A stretch of DNA of 50,042 nt from Planctomycetota bacterium (GTDB lineage Bacteria; Planctomycetota; UBA1135; GCA-002686595): contig JAJDEV010000130.1 in the NCBI GenBank assembly GCA_029259605.1, forward strand, positions 1 to 50,042, read 5' to 3'. The translations under genes were made by a program, and so were the position numbers. Of this stretch, positions 8,701 through 15,769 are shown in pieces. Within the stretch, counting starts at the first letter, position 1. Every line of letters starts with the position of its first letter. The notes beneath the pieces were generated by a model that searched no databases, had not been told where the DNA came from, and saw only the letters and a program-made list of their open reading frames with translations.

Positions 8701-9181
8701 CCTGCGCGTGCCGTTGTTCGTCAAGTCGGTCGGCCGCGGCGCACCCGGCGTGATCGAGGACGCGATCGTCGGCGCGGAGATCTTCGACCTCGCGCTCGCC
8801 GAGCTGGGCCTCGCCGCGCGCACGCCGCTCGCGTCGACGCAGGGACCGACGATGCTCGGCCAGCTCTATCTCACGAAGTACCTCGCCGGTCGCTGGAAGG
8901 AGCGCGGCGTCGAAGGCCTGAGCCGGCATCAGGTGGCGTGGATCGAGGGCGACATCAAGTTCCACGTCGGCGGCAACTGGCGCGTGACCGCGTTCGACGT
9001 CCGCCAGGATCCGCACGAGCTGGCGCCGCTCGAGCTGTCGTTCGACGAGGTCGATCGCGCGCGCGAACACGCGCGCATTTGGTGGGCCGCGCACCCCGAG
9101 GTGCGCACGACGACGCCGGAAGCCGAAGACTCCGAGCGCGACCGCCTGCGCGACCTCGGCTACACCGGCGACGACGACTAG
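5711..9181 (+). CDS. Sulfatase - membrane domain - sulfatase fusion protein
   Basis: About 1156 residues: signal peptide; a first sulfatase domain (about 25-460) with VADDIA and the formylglycine-type motif CSATR (Cys76 from this start); a hydrophobic block (about 475-705) with eight apparent membrane helices; then a second sulfatase domain (about 715-1156) with LLLVVLDTVRADHLASYGH, SDHGEAFGEHG and TLPSH at the nucleophile position (Thr766). An even number of helices would keep both catalytic domains in the periplasm. The first domain fits a classical formylglycine sulfatase; the second, like the upstream gene, has Thr instead of Cys. The ATG at 5702 adds three residues; 5711 is preferred because of the -10-like box. 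The stop TAG lies in the CTAG that begins the palindromic element at 9178. Confidence 0.85.
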   Translation: MRPLVLFAATVLSATAAAEDPSGVEHGNVLLIVADDIAVADLACYDPSATRGLTPNLDRLAADGIVFDRAWSTPLCSATRALLLTGKHAYRTGIGNVVEKGSVSLAPSATTIPEALRAYANASYASAAFGKWHREARHSRVMCPPTERHGFDAFAGTLRTITGSYCDWLPVIGPPPATRTRDGSRYMLTVLAERATEWLAQQTTPWFVYFAPQSPYDKLHVPPRTLQTRVEGEVCTPCEEGDRRCYEAAIQALDTTIGSLLDELGDDWGATTTVVFTADNGTPDNVRCERIPKRGKGTLYNDGVHVPLIVAGRGVGSGVRGTRSTALILVADLFRTTLGLAGARALPGDVAPDSRDLGPVLAGTAESTGRTTLLAERFARNADAPPYRGHQVAVRGERYKLIFDVAHDAPIGFFDIEADPMELDDLTRAAFDPEDASGAAAAYATLRASIPADVERTIGHARVTAATGGDRRSLPWWLAALGLAAGGIALASRRVADASAQPAPIRRARLFVAVATGWVLHDLAFYAASTEPRLALALVPASALALGAAVLVGAAWSRVPPLVPALAGVSLLAIVAIELGAGSPSATLRWLPRVLAALFVTASLCARVAALHAKSDEARRSEIAFGIGAGVLACIAVAWKRGAITLDSSGAPSMACATAALVLVASTGLRSGRSRRLACATVGVALTIAIALLARDATALRRPDQALARPNAETDRPNLLLVVLDTVRADHLASYGHTRVTTPALDAFASAHATRYANARSTSSWTLPSHASLFTGLQPDEHGATRPRSEDDPDAVELQAWPARRLRDDVPTLAGRLTEHGYRTAAFLANGSFLRHEYGLDRGFERYDDRKSAWHNRYTALAQILGHAARVGFLPYRDARTITDCALEWLNEGRDGAPFFLMLNYMDAHAPYLPHVSTRDAFGPEQPADLHSVPRELNPLQYDRELLYLDAQLARVWAALEELDLFDDTVVIVTSDHGEAFGEHGFTLHGWNLFDETLRVPLFVKSVGRGAPGVIEDAIVGAEIFDLALAELGLAARTPLASTQGPTMLGQLYLTKYLAGRWKERGVEGLSRHQVAWIEGDIKFHVGGNWRVTAFDVRQDPHELAPLELSFDEVDRAREHARIWWAAHPEVRTTTPEAEDSERDRLRDLGYTGDDD

Positions 9182-9360
9182 CCCGGATCATTCATGAGCC
9201 TTCACCGAGATCGACGCAGCTGCGCGCCATCTCAGCACTTCCCTCCCTCACCGGGTTCGACGACCGGTCAAGGTCGCCTCCACGCGCTTCGGTCGCGAAG
9301 CGCTGATCTGACGCACATCCGCGTCGATCTCGGCAAAGCCTCATGAATAACCCGGGCTAG
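9178..9360. repeat. CTAG-bounded palindromic element, copy A (183 bp)
   Basis: The element starts and ends with CTAG. Its two ends are inverted repeats of about 64 bases at roughly 80% identity, beginning CTAGCCCGG and containing TTCATGAG and CGAGATCGACGC. About 50 central bases are not paired. It carries no open frame and fills the whole gap between two convergent genes; its first CTAG contains the stop codon of the upstream gene. CTAG at both ends could be a 4-bp target duplication, as in IS5-group elements with YTAR targets, or part of the terminal repeat; the palindromic tetramer cannot tell these apart. The same ends and centre recur at 49905. A non-autonomous mobile element or a conserved bidirectional terminator are the main readings. 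Confidence 0.8.
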
Positions 9361-9361
9361 T

Positions 9362-10009
9362 TCACGCGCCGGTCACGCCGCTCGCCGCAAGGCGCTCGAG
9401 CACGAGATCGAGCGGTGTCCAACCGGCCGCGATCACGGTGGCCGCACCGCCCTGCTCGAGGATCAAACTCGGGTAACCGCGCACGCCGAGGCGGTCGCGC
9501 TCGGCGAAGTGCAGCGCGAGCAGCTCGCGCGTCGGATTCGCGTCGAGCGCACGGTCGAAGGCGTCGACGTCGAGTTCGAGCTCCCCCGCCAGCTCGAGCA
9601 GCGTGGCCCGGCGCGACGGGTCGCGCGCCTCGACGTAGTACGCGCGCTGGATCGCCGCGAACATCTCGGCGCCACGCTCGCCCGCGACAAGCACTGCGCG
9701 GCACGCCGGCCAGGTGGAGCGCCGCGGCTCGCAGCGCTCCCAAAACGCGTCGTTGAACGCCACGCCGGTGCGTGCGGCGACCGCGCGCCACGCCGCCCGC
9801 ACGTAGGCCTTCGTCTCCCCGTCCATCGGCGCGTCGTCGTCGGGCGCGAGTCCGCCGAGCACGCAGAGCACCGGAACCGACTCCGCGAAGCGCGCCTCGA
9901 CTTCGGCGAGCACCGGCGCGAATCCGAAGCACCAGGAGCACATCGGATCGGCGACGTACACGAGGCGGCGCGGCTCGGACGGCGGCGCCTCCGGACGGTG
10001 GATCCTCAT
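9362..10009 (-). CDS. DsbA/FrnE-family thiol oxidoreductase
   Basis: A 215-residue thioredoxin-fold protein. The active site is CSWC inside DPMCSWCFGF near residues 22-31, the form typical of the FrnE-like branch of the DsbA family. The cis-proline loop appears as GVRGYPSLIL near 177-186, and the helical insertion lies between. No signal peptide is visible, so it is probably cytoplasmic, unlike classical DsbA. It ends next to the palindromic element and is convergent with the sulfatase fusion gene. It likely performs dithiol-disulfide exchange; the partner is unknown. Confidence 0.88.
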   Translation of the reverse strand: MRIHRPEAPPSEPRRLVYVADPMCSWCFGFAPVLAEVEARFAESVPVLCVLGGLAPDDDAPMDGETKAYVRAAWRAVAARTGVAFNDAFWERCEPRRSTWPACRAVLVAGERGAEMFAAIQRAYYVEARDPSRRATLLELAGELELDVDAFDRALDANPTRELLALHFAERDRLGVRGYPSLILEQGGAATVIAAGWTPLDLVLERLAASGVTGA

Positions 10010-10021
10010 GACGCGACGCGG

Positions 10022-10258
10022 CTACGGCACATAGTCGAAGAGCTCCGAGGCGGCGGCGTCTCCCTCCGTCGCGAGGTTCCACGCGCGCAGCACCTTGCCC
10101 ATCGTGTTCGCCGTCAGCCGGCGGCCCTTGGCCGCGCGCGTGACCATCTTGTGCGTGAGCTGTTCGTTCGACGCCGCGACGAGGTCCGCGCTCCGCAGGC
10201 CGCGTTCGTGCATGAGTCGGGCGAGCGGTTGCTCGCCGAGGTCGCGTTCGGTGCTCAT
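10022..10258 (-). CDS. Small HTH-like protein
   Basis: A 78-residue protein (first residues MSTERDLGEQPLARLMHERG). The pattern of a helix, a short turn and a second helix (LRSADLVAASNEQLTHKMVTRAAKGRRLT), followed by NTMGKVLRAWN, resembles Xre-type helix-turn-helix folds, but I cannot name a family. The ATG at 10258 was chosen over longer frames because it overlaps the stop of the WD40 gene (ATGA), a coupling arrangement. The DsbA-like gene follows after 12 bases, so the three minus-strand genes probably share a transcript. Confidence 0.7.
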   Translation of the reverse strand: MSTERDLGEQPLARLMHERGLRSADLVAASNEQLTHKMVTRAAKGRRLTANTMGKVLRAWNLATEGDAAASELFDYVP

Positions 10259-11022
10259 TGGAGCCCGAGCGCAACGAGGTCCCACAGATCGATCGCGTCG
10301 GTCGCCGCCGCGAGCGACTTGCCCTTATCCACGATCACCAAACCGCGCACGGACTTCCCGGCCTCGCCGGTGAGCGTGGCCTTCCGCGCGCCGCTCTTCG
10401 TGTCGAAGAAGCGCACCTCGCCCTGCGCGTTGCCGGCGGCGAGCCACTTGCCCTTCCCGCCGAACACCAGGCTGTGGACGACCGCGTCCTGCGCCTCGAG
10501 CTCGAGTTCGCGCTTGCCCTTCGACGCGGCCCAGATCCAGAGCTCGCCGTTCGCGGTCGCCACCGCCAGGTCGGACTTGCTCCACGCCATCGCGGTGATC
10601 GCATCGGTGTGCCCTTCGAGCACGTTCTTCTCGTCGACCTTCGAGGTCTTGGGATTCAGGAAACGCACCGTGCCGTCGGCGCCGCCGATCGCGAGCGTCT
10701 TGTCCTTGTCGTCGAGCGCGAGACACGTCACGCCGCCGTTGTCGAGCTTGCGCCGCGGCATGCCCGGCGTCGTGACCAGGCGCTCGTCCCCGAGGGCGAG
10801 TCCGGTGTAGGGAAACGCATCGGCAGCGGTCCAGAGCCGCTCGCGCGCGGCCACGTCCCAGGCCTGGATCACGCCCTGGCCGTCGAGGGAGTACAGCGTC
10901 TTCCCGTCCTCGTCCGCGACGAGGTTCTGGACGACGGGGCCGCGCTCGCCGAGCAGGACGGAGAACGGCGTGGCGTCGGACTGGGCGGCAAGGACGGCGA
11001 GGCCGAGGGTGAGCAAAAGCAT
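10255..11022 (-). CDS. Exported WD40-repeat protein
   Basis: A 255-residue protein with an N-terminal signal peptide (MLLLTLGLAVLAAQS). The rest reads as a run of WD40-type blades: repeats with GADGTVRFLN, AMAWSKSDLAVATANGELWIW, LVFGGKGKWLAAGNAQGEVRFFD and VIVDKGKSLAAATDAIDLWD. Five or so repeats are visible, fewer than the seven of a complete propeller, so it may be a short or open propeller. Likely role is a periplasmic protein-interaction scaffold. It is first of a coupled minus-strand trio with the HTH-like and DsbA-like genes. Confidence 0.8.
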   Translation of the reverse strand: MLLLTLGLAVLAAQSDATPFSVLLGERGPVVQNLVADEDGKTLYSLDGQGVIQAWDVAARERLWTAADAFPYTGLALGDERLVTTPGMPRRKLDNGGVTCLALDDKDKTLAIGGADGTVRFLNPKTSKVDEKNVLEGHTDAITAMAWSKSDLAVATANGELWIWAASKGKRELELEAQDAVVHSLVFGGKGKWLAAGNAQGEVRFFDTKSGARKATLTGEAGKSVRGLVIVDKGKSLAAATDAIDLWDLVALGLQ

Positions 11023-11138
11023 GGCGCGTGGTCGGGGGTCGACGGGGCGAGCTGCACACGATCATTCCGGCCCGCGGGCACGAGCGCAAGCCGCGACGAA
11101 AACGGGTTTCGTCTCAGGACGGGGAGCGGTCGTGGAGC

Positions 11139-11144
11139 GACAAT
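11139..11144 (+). promoter_or_regulatory. -10-like hexamer just upstream of start
   Basis: GACAAT ends eight bases before the ATG at 11153, with no ribosome-binding site between. It would place transcription start essentially at the ATG. The -35 region is weak. Confidence 0.4.
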
Positions 11145-11152
11145 AGCGCGCC

Positions 11153-11887
11153 ATGAACACCTTCGTCCGCGCCATCGTCGTTGGCCTGCTCGCGATCCCG
11201 TTCGCCGCGGCTCTCTCCCCGTCACCCCACGCGCTCGCACAGAACAAGGAACGCACCGCGCGCGAGAAGAGCAAGCTGCGCGACACGAAGGACGGCGCGA
11301 AGCCGACCGACGCGGAGAAGAAGCCGAAGGCCGCGCCCGCCGACCGGCGTGACGCGCCGAAGCCCAAGCCCAAGCCGAAGCCCAAGCGCGCGGAGAACGC
11401 CGAGCGCGGCGCGGCCGAGGAGCCCGCGCCGAAGTCGCAGCCCGCGGACCGTGCGGCGCGGGAACGCGACGGCACCGGCGCGAGAGACGGCGAACGTCCG
11501 AGTCCCCCCGTGCGCGATGCCGCCCCCGAGACACCTCGCGCGGAAACGACGCGTCCCGAAGCGGCGCGCGCACGCGACGCGCCCAAGCAGGTCCCGGGCG
11601 CGAACCGCGGCGTCCCCAAGAACGCGATCGCGCTGGCGAATCGTCTGGCGGCCGACGTTAAGCGCCACCGCGTGCACCTCGCGCAGCTCGAACGCCTCGA
11701 GCGCATCTTCCGTTCGAAGGGGAACGACGAGCAGCTCGCGCGAACGCTCGCGCTCCGCGAGCGAGAACTCGCGCTGCACGCGGAGCGCCTGAACGCGTAC
11801 CGCAAGGACCTGGGCGACGACCTGTTCGCGCGCGCGAACGCGAAGCTCGACCCGAAGAAGACCGGCGCAGCGCGGGACGGCCGATGA
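11153..11887 (+). CDS. Exported Lys/Pro/Ala-rich protein of unknown function
   Basis: A 244-residue protein starting with a signal peptide (cleavage probably after HALA, near residue 29). The middle, about 30-150, is low-complexity and highly charged, rich in Lys, Ala, Pro, Glu and Arg with a short KPKPKPKPK run, and is probably disordered. The last 90 residues look helical and amphipathic (for example LAQLERLERIFRSKGNDEQL) and may form a coiled coil. No family recognised. It overlaps the next gene by four bases (ATGA), so the two small exported proteins are coupled. Confidence 0.7.
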   Translation: MNTFVRAIVVGLLAIPFAAALSPSPHALAQNKERTAREKSKLRDTKDGAKPTDAEKKPKAAPADRRDAPKPKPKPKPKRAENAERGAAEEPAPKSQPADRAARERDGTGARDGERPSPPVRDAAPETPRAETTRPEAARARDAPKQVPGANRGVPKNAIALANRLAADVKRHRVHLAQLERLERIFRSKGNDEQLARTLALRERELALHAERLNAYRKDLGDDLFARANAKLDPKKTGAARDGR

Positions 11888-12090
11888 GAACACGACGCTC
11901 ATTCCGCTGCGTGCCGCTCGCCTTGGCCCTGCTCCTCACCGCGTGCGGCGACGAGCAACCGGCCGACCTCACGCTCGACGTCGACGCGAACGAGATCGAA
12001 GCGGCCGCCCACGCGGCGGCCGCGAACGTCACGCCGGACAACGCCGACGACGTGCTCGACGCGCTCGAGGCCGAGATCGGCGAGCGCTGA
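11884..12090 (+). CDS. Small lipoprotein, unknown function
   Basis: A 68-residue protein with a clear lipobox (LLTAC, Cys21 from the ATG at 11884). The mature part is short, acidic and alanine-rich (EIEAAAHAAAANVTPDNADDVLDALEAEIG) and probably helical. It is translationally coupled to the charged exported protein upstream by an ATGA overlap and is convergent with the lipoprotein at 12100. Function unknown; a structural or periplasmic helper role with its partner is a guess. Confidence 0.7.
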   Translation: MRTRRSFRCVPLALALLLTACGDEQPADLTLDVDANEIEAAAHAAAANVTPDNADDVLDALEAEIGER

Positions 12091-12099
12091 CCCGGGCCG

Positions 12100-12591
12100 C
12101 TACAGGAGCGGCTTGCCCGAGCCGACGAGCCGCGTGCCGTCCGGGCGTTCGAGCTCGACGTGCCACAGGACGTCCGCCGGGAGCGGATCCGGCGCGGTCG
12201 CGTGGATGTCGTAGTCGTCGTGCGAGGCCGCGTACTCGCCGAGCCCGACGTACGAGAGCGTGCGGTCGGGCGTCCCGAGCCACGCGCGCACGATCGTCGC
12301 GCCCCCGTCCGAGTACGGGAGCTTCACGACGAGGTGCGCCTCCTCGCCGGCGGCGACGGCGCCGTGTCCCTGCGCGAGTTCGACCGACAGCTCTCCCACC
12401 GTGATCGTTCCGATCGGCGTCTCCGCGTGCTCGTGGTCCTCTTCGGCGCCGTCCTCTTCATGCGCCTCTTCGTCCGCCGGCTCGGCGCCCTGCGCGTGCC
12501 CGTCGTCGTCATCGTGCGCGTGCCCGTCTCCACACCCGGAATGGAACGGGGCGACGGCGAGGAGGAGGCAAGGGGCGAAGAGGCGTTGCAC
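12100..12591 (-). CDS. His/Asp/Glu-rich lipoprotein of the efflux operon
   Basis: A 163-residue lipoprotein from a GTG start; the lipobox is HSGC near residue 20. Residues 21-58 are packed with His, Asp and Glu (GHAHDDDDGHAQ, EDHEHAE), a likely metal-binding segment. The following 100 residues look like a beta-sandwich (TITVGELSVELAQGHG, AHLVVKLPYSD, VLWHVELERPDG). It is the last gene of the RND efflux operon, 16 bases after the pump gene, so it may collect metal in the periplasm for the pump. The role is inferred from composition and position. Confidence 0.75.
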   Translation of the reverse strand: MQRLFAPCLLLAVAPFHSGCGDGHAHDDDDGHAQGAEPADEEAHEEDGAEEDHEHAETPIGTITVGELSVELAQGHGAVAAGEEAHLVVKLPYSDGGATIVRAWLGTPDRTLSYVGLGEYAASHDDYDIHATAPDPLPADVLWHVELERPDGTRLVGSGKPLL

Positions 12592-12607
12592 GGCGGAGGC
12601 TCCGGGT

Positions 12608-15600
12608 TCAGTTCGATTCGTGACGGCGCACGGCGACGCGGTGGATCATCGCGTATCCGGCGGGAACGACGAGAAGGTTCAGCAGCGTCGAAGTCAAGAG
12701 ACCCCCGAGGATGACGACCGAGAGCGGCGCGAGGATCTCGTTGCCCGGCTGATCGCCCTCGATGACGATCGGCACGAGCGCGAGCGCCGCGGTGAGCGCC
12801 GTCATCAGGATCGGCACCAGGCGCTCGAGCGAGCCGACGACGATCGCGTCGTACGGATCGCGCGCCTCGTGCTCGACGAGATAGCGGTAGTGGTTCACGA
12901 GCAGGATGCCGTTCCTCACCGCGATGCCGAAGAGCGTGATGAAGCCGACCAGGCTGGCGATCGAGATCACCGGCGCCACGTACGGACCGCGCCCGAAGAG
13001 TCCCACGATGTTCTCCATCACGTTCGGCGACTCGCTCACGAAGATCGCGAGCACTCCGCCGATCAGCGCGAGCGGCAGATTCACGAGCACGAGCAGCGCG
13101 ACGCGCATCGAACCGATCGCCAGGTGCAGGAGGCCGAGCATCACGACCAAGACGACTCCGCTGAAGAGGCCGATCGTGCGGCTGGCCGACTGTTGCGCCT
13201 CGAACTGCCCGCCGTAGTGCACCGTGTACCCGTGGCGCGCGACGATCGGATCGACGCGCCGCTTGGCCTCCGCGACGAGGTCGCCGAGGTTCGAGCCGTC
13301 GGCGACGTTGAGCGACACGATCGCCTTGCGTTGCGTGTTCTCGCGCGCGATCAGGTTCGACGCCATCTCGGGACCGATGTCCGCGACCTCGGCCAGGCGC
13401 ACGAGCGCGCCGTTCGCACCGCGCAGCACGAGCCGGCGCAGGTCCTCGACGTCGTCGCGATTCTCCTCGTGCAGGCGAACCGCGACGGCGTAGCGCCGGA
13501 CGCCCTCGTTCACTTCCGCCACCGTTTCCCCGAAGAACGCGGCGCGCACTTGCGACGCCGCGGAGAGCGGTGTGAGTCCGTACGCCGCGAGCTCCGCCGG
13601 GCGGTAGTCGACGGGGAGCGAGCGGATCATCACCTCGCGGTTCGCGGTCACGTCGCGCGCGCCGGGAAGCACGACGAGCTCGGCCTCGATCTCCGCGGCG
13701 ATCGAACGCAGCGTCGAGAGGTCGTCGCCGAAGATGCTGATCGCGATCGCCGCGGGCGTACCGGAGAGGATGTGGCTGAGCCGGTGCTCGATCGGCTGCC
13801 CCACATTGGCGGCGATCCCCGGGACCTCGGCCAAGACGGCCGAGATGCCGCGGCGCACCTCCTCCTTGCTGAAGTCGCGCTCGACGGTGACATCGAGCTC
13901 GGACGTGCTCACCGGCTCCGCATGCTCGTCGCGCTCGGCGCGGCCCGTGCGGCGCGTCACGCTGCGCACGCCGTCGAGCTTCAGGATGCGCCGCTCGATC
14001 GACGACGCGATGCGGTCGCTGGCGGGGAGCGACGTTCCCGGTGGCGTGAAGAGTCCGATCGTGAACGTGCCCTCGTTGAACTCGGGCAGGAACGACGTGC
14101 CGAAGGTCGAGGCGAGCACGACGGCCGCCGCGGTTGCAGCGATGGCCGCGCCGAACACCGCGACGCGGGCGCGCAACGCCCAGCGCACCATCGGCGCGTA
14201 GATCCGCTCGAGCACGCGCACGAGCGCGCCGCCGCGCACGTCTCGGTCGCTCGGTTCGTACGGAAGGATCAGGCGGCAGAGCGCGGGCGTCACGGTCAGC
14301 GCGACCGCGAGCGAGGCCAAGAGCGAAACGACGAAGGCGATGCCGAGCGGCCGGAAGAAGCGTCCCTCGAGCCCCTCGAGCAGCATGAGCGGGAGGAACA
14401 CGAGCGCGATGATGACCGTCGCGAACACCATCGCGGGACGGATCTCGTTGCTCGCGTCGTAGATCAGCTTGGCCTTCGAGCGCCGCTCGCTCTTCGGAAG
14501 GCGCGCGTTCTGTTTGAGACGCCGGAACACGTTCTCGACGTCGATGATCGCGTCGTCGACCAGGCTCCCGACGGCGATCGCGAGGCCACCGAGCGTCATG
14601 ACGTTGATCGTCTCCCCCATCGCGTCGAGCACGAGCAACCCCGCGGCGAGCGACAACGGCAACGCCGTCAGCGTCACGAGCGTCGTACGGAAGTTCAGCA
14701 GGAAGAGCGCGAGGATGATCGTGACGATGATCGCCGCGTCGCGCAGCGCCTTGACCACGTTGCTGATCGAACGCCCGATGAACTCCGATTGCCGGAAGAC
14801 CTGGCGGTTGACGATCATGCCGGCGGGCAACGCCACCTCGACCGCGTCGAGCAGCTCGTCGATCTCGCGCGTGATCGTCAGCGTGTTGGTACCCGGCGCC
14901 TTCTGGATCGTCATGACGACCGCCGGGTGCCCACCGTCGGCCGCCGTTCCGCGCTTCGGCGCCGGACCGAGCACGACGTCGGCGACCTGCCCGATCGTCA
15001 CCGGCGCGCCCTCGTGCAGCTTGATCATCGTCCCCTGGATGTCGGCGACGGAACGCACGCGTCCGCTCTGACGGATGGGTATCTCCAGGTTGTCGACGTC
15101 GGGCAGATAGCCGGCGCTGAGCGTGCTGTGCGCGGCGCGCGCGGCCAAGGCGACGTCGTTCACGGTGAGCCCGAAGAGCCGCAGCTTCTCCTGCTCGACG
15201 AGCACCTGGTACTCGGGCAGCTCGCCGCCGATCACGCCGACCTGCGCGACACCGGGGATCGCGAGGAGCTTGTTGCGCAGGTCGAACTCCGCGTACGCGC
15301 GCAGGTCGAGCGCGCTGATCTCTGTGTTCGGAGCGGACAGCGCGAGCAGCATGATCTCGCCGGTGATCGACGTCACGGGCGTCATCTCCGCGTGCGTGCC
15401 GGCGGGCAGGTCGTCGCGCACGGTGTCGAGGCGCTCGGAGACGAGCTGGCGCGCGCGGTAGATGTCGGAGTCCCACTCGAACTCGACGTAGGCGAGCGCG
15501 AGCCCCATCGCGCTCGACGTGCGCACGCGGCGCACACCCGGAATGCCGTTGACGGCGGACTCGATCGGGAACGTGACGTAGAGCTCGACCTCGTCCGCGG

Positions 15601-15769
15601 CCAGGCCCGGCGCCTCGGCCATCACGACGACGGTGGGCGCGTTGAGCTCGGGAAACACGTCGACGGGCGTCGACGGCAGCCGGAAGACCGAAAGCGCGAG
15701 GACGACGCCCGCGATCACGAGGACGAGCGCGGCATGCTCGATCGAGAAGCGAATGAGTTTCTTCAGCAT
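12608..15769 (-). CDS. Heavy-metal RND efflux pump (CusA/CzcA family)
   Basis: A 1053-residue inner-membrane RND transporter, the normal length. It starts MLKKLIRFSIEH with the first membrane helix, followed by the porter region (STPVDVFPELNAPTVVVMAEA). The proton-relay helix carries LVDDAIIDVENVFRR, typical of the heavy-metal-efflux RND branch, and the second repeat ends with FGIAVRNGILLVNHYRY. The start was set at 15769 because the ATG overlaps the adaptor gene's stop (TGATG); the open frame beyond it is unrelated sequence. With the adaptor and outer-membrane factor it should form a tripartite proton-driven exporter of a divalent or monovalent heavy metal. Which metal is not determined. Confidence 0.93.
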   Translation of the reverse strand: MLKKLIRFSIEHAALVLVIAGVVLALSVFRLPSTPVDVFPELNAPTVVVMAEAPGLAADEVELYVTFPIESAVNGIPGVRRVRTSSAMGLALAYVEFEWDSDIYRARQLVSERLDTVRDDLPAGTHAEMTPVTSITGEIMLLALSAPNTEISALDLRAYAEFDLRNKLLAIPGVAQVGVIGGELPEYQVLVEQEKLRLFGLTVNDVALAARAAHSTLSAGYLPDVDNLEIPIRQSGRVRSVADIQGTMIKLHEGAPVTIGQVADVVLGPAPKRGTAADGGHPAVVMTIQKAPGTNTLTITREIDELLDAVEVALPAGMIVNRQVFRQSEFIGRSISNVVKALRDAAIIVTIILALFLLNFRTTLVTLTALPLSLAAGLLVLDAMGETINVMTLGGLAIAVGSLVDDAIIDVENVFRRLKQNARLPKSERRSKAKLIYDASNEIRPAMVFATVIIALVFLPLMLLEGLEGRFFRPLGIAFVVSLLASLAVALTVTPALCRLILPYEPSDRDVRGGALVRVLERIYAPMVRWALRARVAVFGAAIAATAAAVVLASTFGTSFLPEFNEGTFTIGLFTPPGTSLPASDRIASSIERRILKLDGVRSVTRRTGRAERDEHAEPVSTSELDVTVERDFSKEEVRRGISAVLAEVPGIAANVGQPIEHRLSHILSGTPAAIAISIFGDDLSTLRSIAAEIEAELVVLPGARDVTANREVMIRSLPVDYRPAELAAYGLTPLSAASQVRAAFFGETVAEVNEGVRRYAVAVRLHEENRDDVEDLRRLVLRGANGALVRLAEVADIGPEMASNLIARENTQRKAIVSLNVADGSNLGDLVAEAKRRVDPIVARHGYTVHYGGQFEAQQSASRTIGLFSGVVLVVMLGLLHLAIGSMRVALLVLVNLPLALIGGVLAIFVSESPNVMENIVGLFGRGPYVAPVISIASLVGFITLFGIAVRNGILLVNHYRYLVEHEARDPYDAIVVGSLERLVPILMTALTAALALVPIVIEGDQPGNEILAPLSVVILGGLLTSTLLNLLVVPAGYAMIHRVAVRRHESN

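Noticed and set aside
11340..11392. Short tandem repeat encoding KPKPKPKPK
   Set aside because: Too short and irregular to be a meaningful repeat array; it is a low-complexity stretch within a gene.
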